Assembly (NCBI GenBank): GCA_019800895.1
Contig: JAHVKF010000002.1
Location: forward strand, 372,001 to 436,000
DNA from: Halomonas denitrificans
GTDB taxonomy: Bacteria; Pseudomonadota; Gammaproteobacteria; Xanthomonadales; Wenzhouxiangellaceae
Reading direction: 5' to 3'
DNA length: 64,000 bases
The translations under genes and the position numbers were made by a program. Shown piece after piece: positions 8,625 to 19,587 of the stretch (positions are counted from its first letter, which is position 1; each line of letters starts with the position of its first letter). The notes beneath the pieces are model-generated. The model saw nothing but the letters and a program-made list of their open reading frames with translations, was not told the origin of the DNA and searched no databases.

Positions 8625-9942
8625 CGGCTCCGCTCCGCCGCTGAGTTCGCGGGCGCTGCGCCCGGTTGCAGCGGACAGTCTGCTCGGCCGGGCCGTGGCG
8701 GCCCTGGTCGCGATCGGACTGGGGTTCGGCCTGGTCGTTCCAAAGGTCGCAGGGGCGGCCTTCCTGCTGCTGGCCGCCATCGCGATCGTCTGGCTGGAAC
8801 CCGCGGTGGTCCGGCGCCGCGCCGAGCCGGTGCTGGTCCCCGGCGACGGCCCGCTGGTCCTTGCCGTGATCGGGTTCGTCTCCCTGTGGCTCGCGGCCTG
8901 GGCCCTGCACGGGCTCGGTCCGATCGGCACCGACGACGTCGGTCGCACGCTGCGCCTGCTGCTGATCGTCCCGCTCTACCTGTTCCTGCGCCGGGTCGAC
9001 GGCCTCGATCGTCCGCTCTGGTGGGGCCTCGCGCTCGGCGCGCTGGTCGCCGGTGTGTTCGCGATCGGTACGACCCTGGACGGTCAGGCCGGCCCGTGGC
9101 AGTCGAGGGTCGGCGGCGCGACCAATCCGATCTATTTCGGCGGCGTTTCCCTGGCGTTCGCGCTGGCCCTCCTGCCGCGCGTGGCCAGCGCATCGATCCC
9201 GCCCGCCGAGCGCACGATCGCCGCGCTGGCCCTCCTGCTGGGAATGCTGGCCGCCGCGTTGTCCGGCTCGCGCGGCGCCTGGCTGGCCCTGCCCCCGCTG
9301 CTGCTGGTCTATGCCTTCACGCTGGCCGGCGGGCAACGTCCGATCCGGCGCTTCGGCTGGCCGATCGCCGTCGCTGCGCTGACCCTGGTCCTCGCGCTGA
9401 TCCCCGGCGTACCGCTGGGCGACCGGGTCGCCGAGGCGATCGCAGGCCTCGACCGGCCCGCCGGTGCCGAGCTGGACCCCTGGAACACGCTGGCGGTCCG
9501 CAGTGAACTGTGGCGGGTCGCGTTCGATTCGATCGCCGCGCACCCCTTCCTCGGCGGCGGTCCGGGAGCCTTCCGCCAGGCCCTGGAGGCGGCCGCAGCC
9601 GGAGGCGGCCTGCACCCCCAGCTGCTCCGCTACGAACATCCGCACAGCCAGTACCTGTCGGCGCTGACCATCAACGGGCCGCTCGGCCTTCTTGCGCTGC
9701 TCGCCCTGTTCGGCGTGCCGCTTGCGCTGGCCGCACGCGCGCTCGCCGATCCCGCCCGCGAGGTGAGGCACCTGGCCTGGGCCGCGGTCGCCATGGTGAC
9801 CGTTCTCGCGGTGGTCGCGCTGGGCGAGTCGATCTTCCAGCGCAACGCCGGCATCGTCTGGTTCGGCTTGCTGGTCGCGCTGGGCCTGGCCCGTGTGCGA
9901 TCCACCGAGCGCCTGGCTGCAGCGCCGATCCGGGCGGACTAG
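8599..9942 (+). CDS. O-antigen ligase-like (WaaL/Wzy_C) membrane protein
   Basis: About 447 residues with roughly a dozen hydrophobic helices. SGSRGAWLALPP followed by a large periplasmic loop containing HPFLGGGPGAFRQ and YEHPHSQYLSAL is the Wzy_C signature of O-antigen ligases and polymerases, in which the loop Arg/His residues are functional. It would join or polymerise undecaprenyl-linked glycans at the periplasmic face. The start is uncertain: GTG 8599 overlaps the zinc-finger gene, and GTG 8695 is an alternative close to the first helix. Its stop shares a CTAG with the convergent neighbour. Whether it is a ligase or a polymerase cannot be told from sequence. Confidence 0.75.
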   Translation: MPSSSSRTDGSAPPLSSRALRPVAADSLLGRAVAALVAIGLGFGLVVPKVAGAAFLLLAAIAIVWLEPAVVRRRAEPVLVPGDGPLVLAVIGFVSLWLAAWALHGLGPIGTDDVGRTLRLLLIVPLYLFLRRVDGLDRPLWWGLALGALVAGVFAIGTTLDGQAGPWQSRVGGATNPIYFGGVSLAFALALLPRVASASIPPAERTIAALALLLGMLAAALSGSRGAWLALPPLLLVYAFTLAGGQRPIRRFGWPIAVAALTLVLALIPGVPLGDRVAEAIAGLDRPAGAELDPWNTLAVRSELWRVAFDSIAAHPFLGGGPGAFRQALEAAAAGGGLHPQLLRYEHPHSQYLSALTINGPLGLLALLALFGVPLALAARALADPAREVRHLAWAAVAMVTVLAVVALGESIFQRNAGIVWFGLLVALGLARVRSTERLAAAPIRAD

Positions 9943-11045
9943 CCGTCCAGCAGGCCCAGCATCCGGTCCGCGACCCGGCCGGTGTCATTGACCACACCGA
10001 GCCTTCGGACTGCTTCGACCAGGCCCGCCCGCGCCTCCGGATCGCGATGCAGCGCGATCGCTGCGTCGGCCAGCACGGCGGAATCCAGCGCCGCCGGCCG
10101 GACCGCACCGGACGCGGCCAGGCGCGCGAGACGGGCCGGCTGATCGTGGCCGCCGGTCGCGGTCATCACGCAGGGCCGGGCGGCGAGCAGCACCTGGTTG
10201 CTGAGCATGTTGCCGGCGCCGGCCACGATCAGGCTCGCCTCGGCCAGCCGGGCGCCGAGCGTTTCGGTCGGTAGCGAGCGAACCACCCGCACACCTGCCG
10301 GCCCGTCATCGGTCTCCCCTTCCGAATCACCATCCGAATCGGACGCTGCCTCGCCTTCGTACTGGGGGCCAAGGATCACCAACGCTGGTGCGCCGGTCGC
10401 CCGGTGGAAGGCGCGCGCGGCGTCGAGAAACAGCTCGGGCACGGGCCGGCCGTCGCTCACCTGGCCGCCGCCGCCGGACACGAACACCGCGGCCTGCCGT
10501 GGCTCGCCGTTTCCATGGCCCCGGTCGGCCCGATTCGAACCCGATGCGGTCGGCGCGATCGCGCTCGTTGTCAGGATCGCGGGCCCGCCGAACAGTCGGA
10601 GCATCCCGCGCTCGATACGCCCGGGCGGCGCGGCGCCGCGGCCGGGGCCGACCAGGACGTGCAGGTCGATCCAGCGCATCCGGCGGGGCGAGAATCCGCG
10701 CCGCCGCCGACTCGTCCGGTTCGATACCCAGACCACCCGCCCGCCGCCGCGCCGGACCCGGCGCAGGTGGTCGGTGCGGCCGCTGCCGTCGAAGATCGCT
10801 AGCGCCGGTCTGAGCCTGTCGAGGTGCGCGGCCACGGCGGCCGCGGCCCGGGCGGGCGTGGCCTCGAGCGCGTGCACCGTCCAGCAGGAATCGGGGGCGA
10901 GTCCGGCCCGCGGATCGAGCAGGACATGAACGTCGAGGTCCGGCTGCCGGGCATGCATGGCTCGGGCCAGGTTGAGGCAGCGGAAGGCCTCGCCGGACCC
11001 GCGCGGTCCGCTGGCCGGCACGAACACGACGCGCGGAGACCCCAC
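9939..11045 (-). CDS. Glycosyltransferase-like protein (GT-B/MurG-type C-terminal half)
   Basis: 368 residues. The N-terminal half (RVVFVPASGPRGSGEAFRCL) and C-terminal half (VFVSGGGGQVSDGRP, then SLIVAGAGNMLSNQVLLAARP) resemble a GT-B fold of the MurG/GT28 or PseG type, where the glycine-rich loop and the AGxxxxxE-like segment contact the nucleotide sugar. The usual acidic residue in the last motif is replaced (GAGNML), so activity is uncertain. An acidic low-complexity insert lies near residues 225-240. It is last in a minus-strand set after the lipid A acyltransferase and the PH-domain gene, which suggests a role in envelope glycolipids. I cannot name the substrate. Confidence 0.5.
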   Translation of the reverse strand: MGSPRVVFVPASGPRGSGEAFRCLNLARAMHARQPDLDVHVLLDPRAGLAPDSCWTVHALEATPARAAAAVAAHLDRLRPALAIFDGSGRTDHLRRVRRGGGRVVWVSNRTSRRRRGFSPRRMRWIDLHVLVGPGRGAAPPGRIERGMLRLFGGPAILTTSAIAPTASGSNRADRGHGNGEPRQAAVFVSGGGGQVSDGRPVPELFLDAARAFHRATGAPALVILGPQYEGEAASDSDGDSEGETDDGPAGVRVVRSLPTETLGARLAEASLIVAGAGNMLSNQVLLAARPCVMTATGGHDQPARLARLAASGAVRPAALDSAVLADAAIALHRDPEARAGLVEAVRRLGVVNDTGRVADRMLGLLDG

Positions 11046-11060
11046 GACCGAGTCGCCCGC

Positions 11061-11624
11061 TCAGCCGTCGTCGCGTTCCGCGAGGCGGCGATCGATACGA
11101 CGTTCGATCCGCTGGACCGCGTCGCGGATTTCGGCCAGCAACTCGACCGTCGGGTCCTCGCCGTCGACCGCCGGGGAGGACGACGCCTCGGGGCGATCGG
11201 TGACCTTGTCACGCTGGTCCAGCGCATCGTCGCGGAACCCGTCCGTGTCCTCGATGCCGATCAGCCGAACGAGCGCCATTCCGCCGCTGGATTGTCCGGC
11301 CGTTTCCACCTGCAGGCCCTTGACCCCCATTCTCCGCATGATCGGGCCCTGGACCAGCGCCAGGTCCGTGACCTTTTCCAGCGGGATGCTCTTCTCCTGC
11401 CGGATCAGGACGCCGCGACTGACCTGCAGTTCACGGCTGGTCAGCACCACCTCCAGCGTGGCGTAGAAGCGGCGGTAGTACCACCAGGCGAAGGGCAGCG
11501 CGAAGGGCAGCAGCAGGATGCCGAAGACCGTGGCGAACATGGTCAGCGTGAAAGTGATCAGCGAATAGCGGACCGCCTGAGGCGAGATTTCGGCGGTGCG
11601 GAGGATACGAGGCTGCTGGCGCAT
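11061..11624 (-). CDS. PH-domain (bPH2, YdbS/YdbT-like) membrane protein
   Basis: 187 residues. One or two closely spaced N-terminal transmembrane helices (ITFTLTMFATVFGILLLPFA) are followed by a bacterial PH domain: VLTSRELQVSRGVLIRQEKSIPLEKVTDLALVQGPIMR is typical of PF03703. The C-terminal ~50 residues are charged and probably helical (EIRDAVQRIERRIDRR). Function is unknown; relatives are often near envelope genes. It is 33 nt after the acyltransferase and 15 nt before the GT-like gene, so probably in their operon. Confidence 0.8.
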   Translation of the reverse strand: MRQQPRILRTAEISPQAVRYSLITFTLTMFATVFGILLLPFALPFAWWYYRRFYATLEVVLTSRELQVSRGVLIRQEKSIPLEKVTDLALVQGPIMRRMGVKGLQVETAGQSSGGMALVRLIGIEDTDGFRDDALDQRDKVTDRPEASSSPAVDGEDPTVELLAEIRDAVQRIERRIDRRLAERDDG

Positions 11625-11657
11625 GGGCGATACCGGCGATGGACAAGGACCGGAAGT

Positions 11658-12563
11658 CTAGCGCGGGTAGCGCGGCGGCGCGCCGACCGGTGCCGTCTTG
11701 AAGCGGCGATGGACCCACCAGTACTGCGCCGGCGCGGTTCTTGTATATCGCTCGAGAAACGCGTTGTATCGCTCCAGCATCCGTTCGGGCCGGTCCGCGT
11801 CCTCGGTCCACGCCGCCTCGAGGTGGACCCTGACCCGGCCGTTGTCCGGGGACTTGATCACCGCCATCGGAACGACCCGCGCCCGGCCCATCCGGGCGAG
11901 GTCGGGCAAGCCCTTCAGCGTCGCCGTCGGCACGCCGAAGAACGGCGCGAAGCGGGAGCGCTCGGGCCCGAAGTCCTGGTCGGGCGCGTACCAGAGCACG
12001 CCGCCGTCTCGCAGGTGGCGGACCATGCCGCGCAGGTCGTCGCGCGCCAGCATCGGTCCGGCATAACGCCCCCGGCCCTGGTTCTGGAACGTGTTCAGGC
12101 GGGCATTGCGCAGGGGCCGATAGACGCCGCCGACCGGGACCCGCTCGGCGACCAGGCGACCGCCGAGTTCGAGGCTGGTGAAGTGCCCGGTCAGCAGCAG
12201 TACGCCGCCTTCGTTGCGGGCGGCATGCAGGTGCTCGATGCCGACGATCTCCCCGGCCGCGTCGTCCAGCGGGGCGTGCCGGGTCCAGCAGACCGCGATC
12301 TCGGCCGCGGTTTCGGCCAGCTGGCGGAAGTGCTCGCGAGCAACCGCTTCGCGCCAGTCGGTCGATCGGTCGGGGAAGCACAGCTCGAGGTTGCGCCGCA
12401 CGATCGCCGCCCGGCGGCGCATCAGGAGGCGCATCGGACTCTGCAGCCAGCGCGTGCTGCGGCGGGCCTCGGGCAGCGACCTGCGACCGACCCGGCGCGC
12501 CAGCCACAGGGCCATGCGCGTAGCCAGGTCGCCGGGGCTGGGATATGCTGCGCGGGATGTCAT
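11658..12563 (-). CDS. Lipid A biosynthesis (LpxL/HtrB-like) lysophospholipid acyltransferase
   Basis: 301 residues, the LpxL family length. GHFTSLELGG supplies the HxxxxE catalytic motif, and the later block GVLWYAPDQDFGP plus FFGVPTATLKGLP is characteristic of lauroyl/myristoyl transferases. It transfers an acyl chain from acyl-ACP to Kdo-lipid IVA at the inner membrane. It is divergent from waaA, whose product makes its substrate. Start codons of the two genes lie within a few nucleotides, so each promoter must lie within or next to the other's 5' end. Confidence 0.88.
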   Translation of the reverse strand: MTSRAAYPSPGDLATRMALWLARRVGRRSLPEARRSTRWLQSPMRLLMRRRAAIVRRNLELCFPDRSTDWREAVAREHFRQLAETAAEIAVCWTRHAPLDDAAGEIVGIEHLHAARNEGGVLLLTGHFTSLELGGRLVAERVPVGGVYRPLRNARLNTFQNQGRGRYAGPMLARDDLRGMVRHLRDGGVLWYAPDQDFGPERSRFAPFFGVPTATLKGLPDLARMGRARVVPMAVIKSPDNGRVRVHLEAAWTEDADRPERMLERYNAFLERYTRTAPAQYWWVHRRFKTAPVGAPPRYPR

Positions 12564-12579
12564 CCTGGATGCGAGTGTA
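12544..12579. promoter_or_regulatory. Overlapping face-to-face -10 elements for waaA and lpxL-like genes
   Basis: TATGCT (12544-12549, plus strand) would drive waaA with a start site near 12556. TACACT (12579-12574, minus strand) would drive the acyltransferase with a start site near 12567. The two promoters would point at each other and overlap both start codons. No -35 elements are evident; this is inferred from the -10 sequences only. Confidence 0.3.
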
Positions 12580-13849
12580 TCGCGCGCTGACGGCCACGCT
12601 CGCGCCGCTGGCCCGTCGCCGGCTGGCCCGCCAGGGCCGCGCGCTGGACGCCGTCGCCGGCCGCGAAGCCGAGCGCCGTGGCGAGGTTCCCGAGGCCGGT
12701 GGCGAACTGTGGCTTCACTGTGCATCGGTCGGCGAACTCAACGCGGCGCAACCGCTGATCGAGCGCCTGCTCGACCGCGCCGGCCGGCCGCTGCTGGTCT
12801 CGACCCTGACGCCGACCGCCGCCGCGCTGGCCGCCGATCGCTACCGGGACCACGACCGCGTCCGCTCCGTGCTGGCGCCGCTGGATCGGCCCGCCGACGT
12901 CCGCCGCTGGCTGGACCGCACGCGGCCCGAGCGGTTGGTGCTGATCGAGACCGAACTCTGGCCCGAACTGTTGGCGGGCTGCATCCGGCGCGCACTCCCG
13001 TTCGCGATCGCGAACGCGCGCATCTCCGATCGCGCCATGGGCCGCTACCGGCGGCTGCGCGGCCTGTTCGCGCCCCTGCTCGCCGCCTGCGGACCGATCG
13101 CCTGCCAGGCACCGGCCGACGCGCAGCGCTTCGAACAGCTCGGCGCGCCCGCCGGCCGGATCGTCGTGACCGGCAACATCAAGTTCGATCCGGCAGCCCC
13201 GGCCGATCTCCCCGCCGACCTCGAACGACCGCTGGACGCGTTGGCGATGCGACCGACCTGGCTGGCCGGCAGCACCCATGCCGGCGAAGAGGCCCTGGTG
13301 GTCGAGGCGCATCGGCGGGTGCTCGAGCGCCATCGGGACGCGCTGCTGCTGCTCGTCCCGCGTCATCCGGAGCGCGCGAACGAGGCTCGAGCCGTCGCCG
13401 AGCGGGCCGGGCTCACCGTTACCGGGTTCGACCGCCCGTCGACCGGCGGCCAGGTGCTCCTGGTCGACCGCCTGGGCGTGCTGGCCGGCCTGTACGGAGT
13501 CTCCTCGGTGAATTTCGTCGGCGGCAGCCTGGTCGAGGGCATCGGCGGTCACAACCTGATCGAAGCGGCGCGCGGCGGCCGGCCGGTGCTGACCGGGCCG
13601 CACACCGCCGACCAGGCCGAGGCGGCGAACGGCCTCGAGGGCGCCGGTGGCCTGGTTCGTGTGCAGGGGGCTGCGGACCTGGCCGCGACGATCATCGAGC
13701 TTTTCGACGACCCGGACCGGCGCGCAGGGATCGCGCATCGGGCCGAGACCTTCCTGGCCACGCAGCGCGGCGCGCTGGACCGGACCGTGGCGGTCCTGGA
13801 GCGCTGGTTGGGCGGCGCCGGAGCGCGGCCGGAATCGAGCCTGAACTAG
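12569..13849 (+). CDS. waaA: 3-deoxy-D-manno-octulosonic acid (Kdo) transferase
   Basis: 426 residues from the ATG at 12569, matching E. coli WaaA (425) in length and in the N-terminal pattern MRVYRALTATLAPL. Landmarks: LWLHCASVGELNAAQPLIE, LIETELWPELLAG, NARISDRAMGRYRR, GNIKFD, and the C-terminal FVGGSLVEGIGGHNLIEAA. It adds Kdo to lipid IVA at the inner face of the inner membrane. Earlier in-frame ATGs (12545, 12557) overlap the acyltransferase start and the presumed -10, so I prefer 12569. Confidence 0.95.
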   Translation: MRVYRALTATLAPLARRRLARQGRALDAVAGREAERRGEVPEAGGELWLHCASVGELNAAQPLIERLLDRAGRPLLVSTLTPTAAALAADRYRDHDRVRSVLAPLDRPADVRRWLDRTRPERLVLIETELWPELLAGCIRRALPFAIANARISDRAMGRYRRLRGLFAPLLAACGPIACQAPADAQRFEQLGAPAGRIVVTGNIKFDPAAPADLPADLERPLDALAMRPTWLAGSTHAGEEALVVEAHRRVLERHRDALLLLVPRHPERANEARAVAERAGLTVTGFDRPSTGGQVLLVDRLGVLAGLYGVSSVNFVGGSLVEGIGGHNLIEAARGGRPVLTGPHTADQAEAANGLEGAGGLVRVQGAADLAATIIELFDDPDRRAGIAHRAETFLATQRGALDRTVAVLERWLGGAGARPESSLN

Positions 13850-13861
13850 GCGGGTCGGGAC

Positions 13862-15229
13862 TCAGCCCGGACCGGTGCCGGCCAGCAGGCGGTTGGCCGC
13901 CTCGAGGTCCTCCGGGGCCAGCACGCCGGCGGCGCGTTTCAGCGCCAGCGAATCGACGATGAACTGGTGACGGGCCTGCGAATAGTCGCGCTGGGCCTGG
14001 AAGAAGCGCTGTTCGGCGAGCAGCACGTCGACGATCGTCCGGGTGCCGACATCGAAGCCCGCGTTGGTGGCCTCCAGCGCGCTGTCGGCCGAAATCAGCG
14101 CCTGCTCCAGCGCTTCGACCTGGCGGATGCCGGCGATCACCGCACGGTAGGCGTTCTCGGTCTGGCGAACCGCGGCGCGCTGGGCCGAATCGAGCTCGAA
14201 GCTCGCTGCCTGGCGCAGCACGCGGGTCTGCCGGGTCTGCGACTGCACCGCGAAACCGGAAAAGATCGGCACGGTCAGCTCGAGGCCGACCTGCCAGGTG
14301 TCGTTCTGGAACTCCACCGTGGCGACCTCGTTCTGGAAATCATCGCGCAGCACGAATTCGTTGTTGACGCTGCGGTTGTACGAACCGACCAGGTCCAGCG
14401 ACGGCAGATGGCCGGCGCGTGCGATCCGCAGGTCGGCATCGACCACGTCGACGGCCCGGCGGGCGGCCTCCAGCTCGGGCCGGTTGGCCAGCGCCTGCTC
14501 GACCCACGCCGATGCTGCCGACGGCTGCGGCGGCTCCAGCGGCAGCTCGTCGGCCAGCGGCCGGAACGAGTCGAACATCGTGCCGGTCAGTTCGCGCAGG
14601 AGCTCGCGGGCGTTTTCCAGGCTGTTCTCGGCGACGATCACGCGAGCGCGCGCCGCGTCCCAGGCGGCCCGCGCCTCGAGAAAGTCCGTGACGGCCGACA
14701 GGCCGACTTCGAAGCGCTGTTCGGCCTGCTCGAACTGGCGCTGCAGGGCCTTCTCCTCGGCCTGGGCGAAACGCAGGGCATCGATCGCCGTGAGCATGTC
14801 GAAGTAGCGCTCGGCCACCCGCAGCAGGAAATCCTGCCAGGCGATGTCGAACTCGGCGTCGGCCTGGGCGATGTCGGCGCGAGCCCGGGTGAGCCGGCCG
14901 TAATTGGCATCGTCATAGATGCTCTGGCGCAGGCTGAGCCGGTAGTTTTCCGAGTCGATGTCGTTCTCGCGAAGATCCGTGCCGTCCAGCGTGGGCTGGG
15001 CGTTACCGATATCGCGCGATGCGGTGGCCGAGAGCTGCGGCAAAAGGTTCGAGCGCGCGATCGCCTCCTGGTAGGTCGAAGCCTCGAGGCGACGCTCGGC
15101 GGCCTGGATCTGCGGGTCGTTGGTCGACGCCAGTTCATAGACGCCGAGCAGGTCGACGGCCACGGCCGGAGCGGTCAGCGCCAGGGCCGCGGCCCCGATC
15201 AGGTATCTGTACATTGCAGTTCTCGCCAT
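13862..15229 (-). CDS. tolC: TolC-family outer-membrane channel protein
   Basis: 455 residues with a signal peptide (YLIGAAALALTAPAVA). The two repeated TolC halves are visible through long amphipathic helices (EARAAWDAARARVIVAENSL and QTENAYRAVIAGIRQVEALE) and repeated FDVGLS/FDVGTRTIVDVLLAEQ turns. It would form the trimeric channel-tunnel used by type I secretion and RND pumps. It follows the isoaspartyl methyltransferase-like gene by 56 nt, a pairing common in gammaproteobacteria. The start is either 15229 (MARTAM) or 15214. An RND pump lies about 27 kb away without its own outer-membrane factor. Confidence 0.92.
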   Translation of the reverse strand: MARTAMYRYLIGAAALALTAPAVAVDLLGVYELASTNDPQIQAAERRLEASTYQEAIARSNLLPQLSATASRDIGNAQPTLDGTDLRENDIDSENYRLSLRQSIYDDANYGRLTRARADIAQADAEFDIAWQDFLLRVAERYFDMLTAIDALRFAQAEEKALQRQFEQAEQRFEVGLSAVTDFLEARAAWDAARARVIVAENSLENARELLRELTGTMFDSFRPLADELPLEPPQPSAASAWVEQALANRPELEAARRAVDVVDADLRIARAGHLPSLDLVGSYNRSVNNEFVLRDDFQNEVATVEFQNDTWQVGLELTVPIFSGFAVQSQTRQTRVLRQAASFELDSAQRAAVRQTENAYRAVIAGIRQVEALEQALISADSALEATNAGFDVGTRTIVDVLLAEQRFFQAQRDYSQARHQFIVDSLALKRAAGVLAPEDLEAANRLLAGTGPG

Positions 15230-15264
15230 TGCATCGTTCGTTGAAAGGTAGCCGCGCGCGGTGA

Positions 15265-18033
<2,769 letters not shown>

Positions 18034-18083
18034 GCGGTCGACCCAGCGAAGATGCCCGAAAGAAAACCCGCGACGTGCCGGTC

Positions 18084-18629
18084 ATGAATCACCAGGAGCG
18101 CAACGAGCGATTCGACGCGATCGTGCAGCGCTACGGCGACGACCTGTACCGCTTCGCCGTGTGGCTGTGTCGCGACCCGGCGTTGGCCGCCGACCTGGTC
18201 CAGGAGACCTACCTCCGGGCCTGGAAGGCGTTGCACAAGCTGCAGGACCGCGAAGCGGCAAAGAGCTGGCTGATCACGATCCTCCGCCGCGAGTTCGCGC
18301 GCACCTTCGAGCGCAAGGTGCCGCCGATCGACGACATCGACGACCAGGTCGTCGCCGAACCGAACGAGGACGGCCCGGACGATCGCACGGAGCGCGACCG
18401 GATGCGCGAGGCGATCGCAAGGCTCGACGCGATGTACCGGGAGCCGCTGCTGCTCCAGGTGGTGCTCGGGCTCTCGATCGCCGAGATCGCCGGTGAGCTC
18501 GAACTGACCGAGAGTGCGGTGATGACCCGGGTATTCCGGGCTCGCGAGCAGCTCAAGACACGACTGTCGTCGCCGGACGCGGCGAACGACCGACGACCGG
18601 ATTCCGGGGGAATGAATGAACGTCGATGA
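18084..18629 (+). CDS. ECF-type sigma-70 family RNA polymerase sigma factor
   Basis: 181 residues with sigma region 2 (DLYRFAVWLCRDPALAADLVQETYLRAWKAL) and region 4 (LDAMYREPLLLQVVLGLSIAEIAGELELTESAVMTRVFRAREQLK). It overlaps the next gene by 14 nt; that gene encodes a single-pass membrane protein with the layout of an anti-sigma factor. Together they look like an extracytoplasmic-function regulatory pair. The target regulon cannot be told from the window. A GTG at 18075 is an alternative in-frame start. Confidence 0.92.
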   Translation: MNHQERNERFDAIVQRYGDDLYRFAVWLCRDPALAADLVQETYLRAWKALHKLQDREAAKSWLITILRREFARTFERKVPPIDDIDDQVVAEPNEDGPDDRTERDRMREAIARLDAMYREPLLLQVVLGLSIAEIAGELELTESAVMTRVFRAREQLKTRLSSPDAANDRRPDSGGMNERR

Positions 18630-19392
18630 ACTCCGACGCCAGCTGATGACCGACCCGCAGCGTCACCGCGACGAGGCCGAGACCGCGCGCGAGACGGGCG
18701 GTGATGCCGGACGCGTGGCGGCAGAATCGGAGGCGTTCGAGCGGCTGCTCGATGAGGCGCTGAACGTAGCGCCGCCCGAAGACCTGGAGACCCGCCTGCG
18801 CCAGACCGCCTTCCGCGCCGGTCGAAGTCGCGACGGCCGTAGCGGCCGCCGGTCGGTCAGCGGACCGGCGCGCTGGCTGGCGCTGGCCGCAACCGTCACG
18901 CTGGCGGTCGCGATCACCGTGTTCACGCTGCGCGAGACGCCGACCGACGGCGGCTCGCAGCTGACAGCCCCGGAACTCGGCGCATTCATCGCGCGCCATT
19001 GGGACTACGACGGAACCGAGGTCCTGGCCGCCGCGCTGACCGACCCCACCGATGCCAGCCGGGTCCAGGCGCTGCTCGACGGCTTCGGCGTCCGGCTCGA
19101 GCCGGAACTGCTGGCCGACGTGCGCCTGAGCAAGATCTGTCCGACGCCCGACGGCGCCGGCGCTCACCTGATCCTGGCCACGGGCGACGGGCCGCTGACG
19201 CTCTACTACATGCCGCAGACACGGGTCCCGGGCTCCGGCGAGCGCTATCCGCTGGCCGACGGGATGCAGGCCTGGGTCTTCAACGTCGAGCGAGGCAGCA
19301 TCGCCCTGGTCGGCGAGGACGATCGCGACCTGCCCCTGCTCGGCCGGAGGATCTCCGACCGCCTGGTGTTTCCTGAAGAGCGCCGCCTCTGA
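18616..19392 (+). CDS. Probable anti-sigma factor (DUF3379-like, single transmembrane helix)
   Basis: 258 residues. A cytoplasmic N-terminal region (MNVDELRRQLMTDPQ...FERLLDEALNVAPP) resembles DUF3379/anti-sigma domains. One transmembrane helix follows (WLALAATVTLAVAITVFTLR, about residues 92-111), then a periplasmic C-terminal domain ending RLVFPEERRL. The first codons overlap the sigma gene, which implies coupled translation. The periplasmic part would sense the signal. The family name is from memory of similar sigma-linked proteins; the anti-sigma role is inferred from context and topology. Confidence 0.7.
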   Translation: MNVDELRRQLMTDPQRHRDEAETARETGGDAGRVAAESEAFERLLDEALNVAPPEDLETRLRQTAFRAGRSRDGRSGRRSVSGPARWLALAATVTLAVAITVFTLRETPTDGGSQLTAPELGAFIARHWDYDGTEVLAAALTDPTDASRVQALLDGFGVRLEPELLADVRLSKICPTPDGAGAHLILATGDGPLTLYYMPQTRVPGSGERYPLADGMQAWVFNVERGSIALVGEDDRDLPLLGRRISDRLVFPEERRL

Positions 19393-19493
19393 CCCGATCC
19401 GTCGACGGGACCGGGGCAGCGCCCGGACCGCGCCCCGGCTCGCTGAACGATCCCGAATCTCCGGAACCCGCCTCGAACCCCATTCGTGGCTGC

Positions 19494-19499
19494 TAGCAT
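19494..19499 (+). promoter_or_regulatory. Putative -10 element for the amidohydrolase gene
   Basis: TAGCAT, 88 nt before the ATG at 19588. Confidence 0.3.
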
Positions 19500-19587
19500 G
19501 ATCTCGAATCAGGCCTGCTTCACGATCCGCGGTTGTCCGAGCGCCGCTGCTGCCTGACTACCGAGCATCGATTCCGGAGCTGCTGCC

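Noticed and set aside
5538-8948. A very long minus-strand open frame opposite glnE
   Set aside because: It is antisense to conserved glnE motifs, has Arg/Gln/Gly-rich composition and no family features; such shadows are common in GC-rich DNA.
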